Source: an uncultured Roseburia sp. (GTDB lineage: Bacteria > Bacillota > Clostridia > Lachnospirales > Lachnospiraceae). From it: a stretch of 22,909 bases of DNA. The stretch is taken from positions 1 to 22,909 of the forward strand of contig CAJUNX010000001.1 in the NCBI GenBank assembly GCA_910587865.1. The letters are read 5' to 3'. This document shows positions 22,354 to 22,909 of the stretch, piece after piece. Each line of letters starts with the position of its first letter. Positions within the stretch are counted from its first letter, which is position 1. Both the position numbers and the translations under genes were made by a program. The notes under the pieces are model-generated. The model was not told the origin of the DNA and did not search any database. It saw only the letters and a program-made list of their open reading frames with translations.

Positions 22354-22909
22354 ATGAGCATTCGGGAATATGTGCAGGATCACATTCTGATCTTTCTGCT
22401 GCATGCGGTCTGCATGCTGCTGCTTTCCGGTTATTTGTATATGACGGGATATCCGTGGGGAAACTGTGTGCTGATCCTGATCTGCTGGGGACTGGTGCTT
22501 ATCTCATGGACTGTTTTCACCTGGGCGGGCAGGAACCGCTTTTTTTCGGATGCGAAAAAAATCCTGGACCAGACAGAGCAGCGGTTTCTGCTCGGAGAGC
22601 TGATGCCGCCGTCTCCCCGGCTTGAGGACCGTCTCTACCGTGATCTGATCCGCCGCTCCAATCAATCGGTGATCGAGCGGATCCGCCGCATTGAGGGGGA
22701 GCGGCAGGAATACCGTGAATTCATGGAACACTGGGTGCACGAGATCAAGGCGCCCGTGACTGCGATTTCCCTGATCTGCGAAAACGCTGCGGATGAGCGG
22801 ACAGAGCAGTCCATGGGGAACGGGACAGCACAGGATGCCAGGCATCCGGCAGATTGTGCCGCGGAGCGGTCTGCAGATTGTGTCACAGACCGACTTGCAG
22901 AGCCAGTCG
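22354..22909 (+). CDS. BceS-like intramembrane-sensing histidine kinase (partial)
   Basis: The first 185 residues are present; the gene runs off the right edge. Two membrane helices (about residues 11-31 and 37-57) are joined by only a few residues, the hallmark of intramembrane-sensing kinases such as BceS, which act with a peptide-sensing ABC transporter. The region SDAKKILDQTEQRFLLGELM and the HisKA motif MEHWVHEIKAPVTAISLICE, with phosphorylatable His129, match that group. After CEN, where the second dimerisation helix should follow, there is an unusual polar stretch (ADERTEQSMGNGTAQ, then HPADCAAERSADC) to the edge. GGAGG lies 5 nt before ATG 22354. The BceR-like regulator at 16238 is its expected partner. 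Confidence 0.88.
   Translation, partial: MSIREYVQDHILIFLLHAVCMLLLSGYLYMTGYPWGNCVLILICWGLVLISWTVFTWAGRNRFFSDAKKILDQTEQRFLLGELMPPSPRLEDRLYRDLIRRSNQSVIERIRRIEGERQEYREFMEHWVHEIKAPVTAISLICENAADERTEQSMGNGTAQDARHPADCAAERSADCVTDRLAEPV

Noticed and set aside
1..22909. CRISPR arrays, tRNA or rRNA genes
   Set aside because: No regularly spaced repeat series and no cloverleaf or rRNA signature was seen. The only repeat pair is the 32-bp duplication near spoIIAA.

Overview
The window looks like chromosomal DNA from a spore-forming, gut-type Clostridia, most likely Lachnospiraceae. Reasons: a complete spoIIAA-spoIIAB-sigF operon, a T-box-controlled valyl-tRNA synthetase, a feoA-feoA-feoB-Cys-rich-peptide iron cluster, strong GGAGG ribosome binding sites, and a GC-rich, GAG/CTG-rich codon style. 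The genus cannot be fixed from sequence alone.

Layout. (1) About 1-2400 is an AT-rich accessory patch made largely of wreckage. It holds an unexplained left end with dyads and an orphan terminator, a deleted and frameshifted remnant of a macro-like (DUF6430/ThsA-type) membrane protein, an intact PD-(D/E)XK 'transposase-family' nuclease on the minus strand, and a broken ISAs1-type transposase. (2) 2409-5849 is the valS unit: promoter, T-box leader with a GUA (Val) specifier, leader terminator, valS, terminator. (3) 5872-7590 is a two-gene unit with an ideal promoter: a 47-residue small protein and a zinc-ribbon/TPR/membrane protein, closed by a terminator. (4) 7580-10506 has a 32-bp direct repeat, then spoIIAA-spoIIAB-sigF with overlapping or tight spacing, followed by a coiled-coil protein of unknown function and a terminator. 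(5) 10519-13743 is ferrous iron uptake: feoA1, feoA2, feoB and a 45-residue Cys-rich membrane peptide. Two promoters each carry a TTAG-N6-CTAA palindrome over the -10, which suggests a DtxR-type metal repressor. (6) 13768-16209 is a MarR regulator overlapping a citrate synthase, followed by an FlK-type acyl-CoA thioesterase. (7) 16238-22909 is signal transduction: an OmpR/BceR-like response regulator, two large hybrid histidine kinases, and the start of a BceS-like two-TM kinase cut by the window edge.

How the parts work together. The FlK-like enzyme beside citrate synthase suggests control or detoxification of an acyl-CoA that competes with acetyl-CoA; in FlK itself this is fluoroacetyl-CoA. 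The BceR-like regulator would normally sit directly beside its BceS-like kinase. Here two hybrid kinases stand between them, the first with its own promoter, giving a compact four-protein phosphorelay locus. The second hybrid kinase carries a receiver domain that has lost its phosphoacceptor aspartate and its conserved lysine.

No complete new defence or mobile system is evident. The most unusual items are the split two-component pair with nested hybrid kinases and pseudo-receiver, the citrate synthase/FlK pairing, the paired metal boxes in the feo locus, and the dead ThsA-type macro protein.
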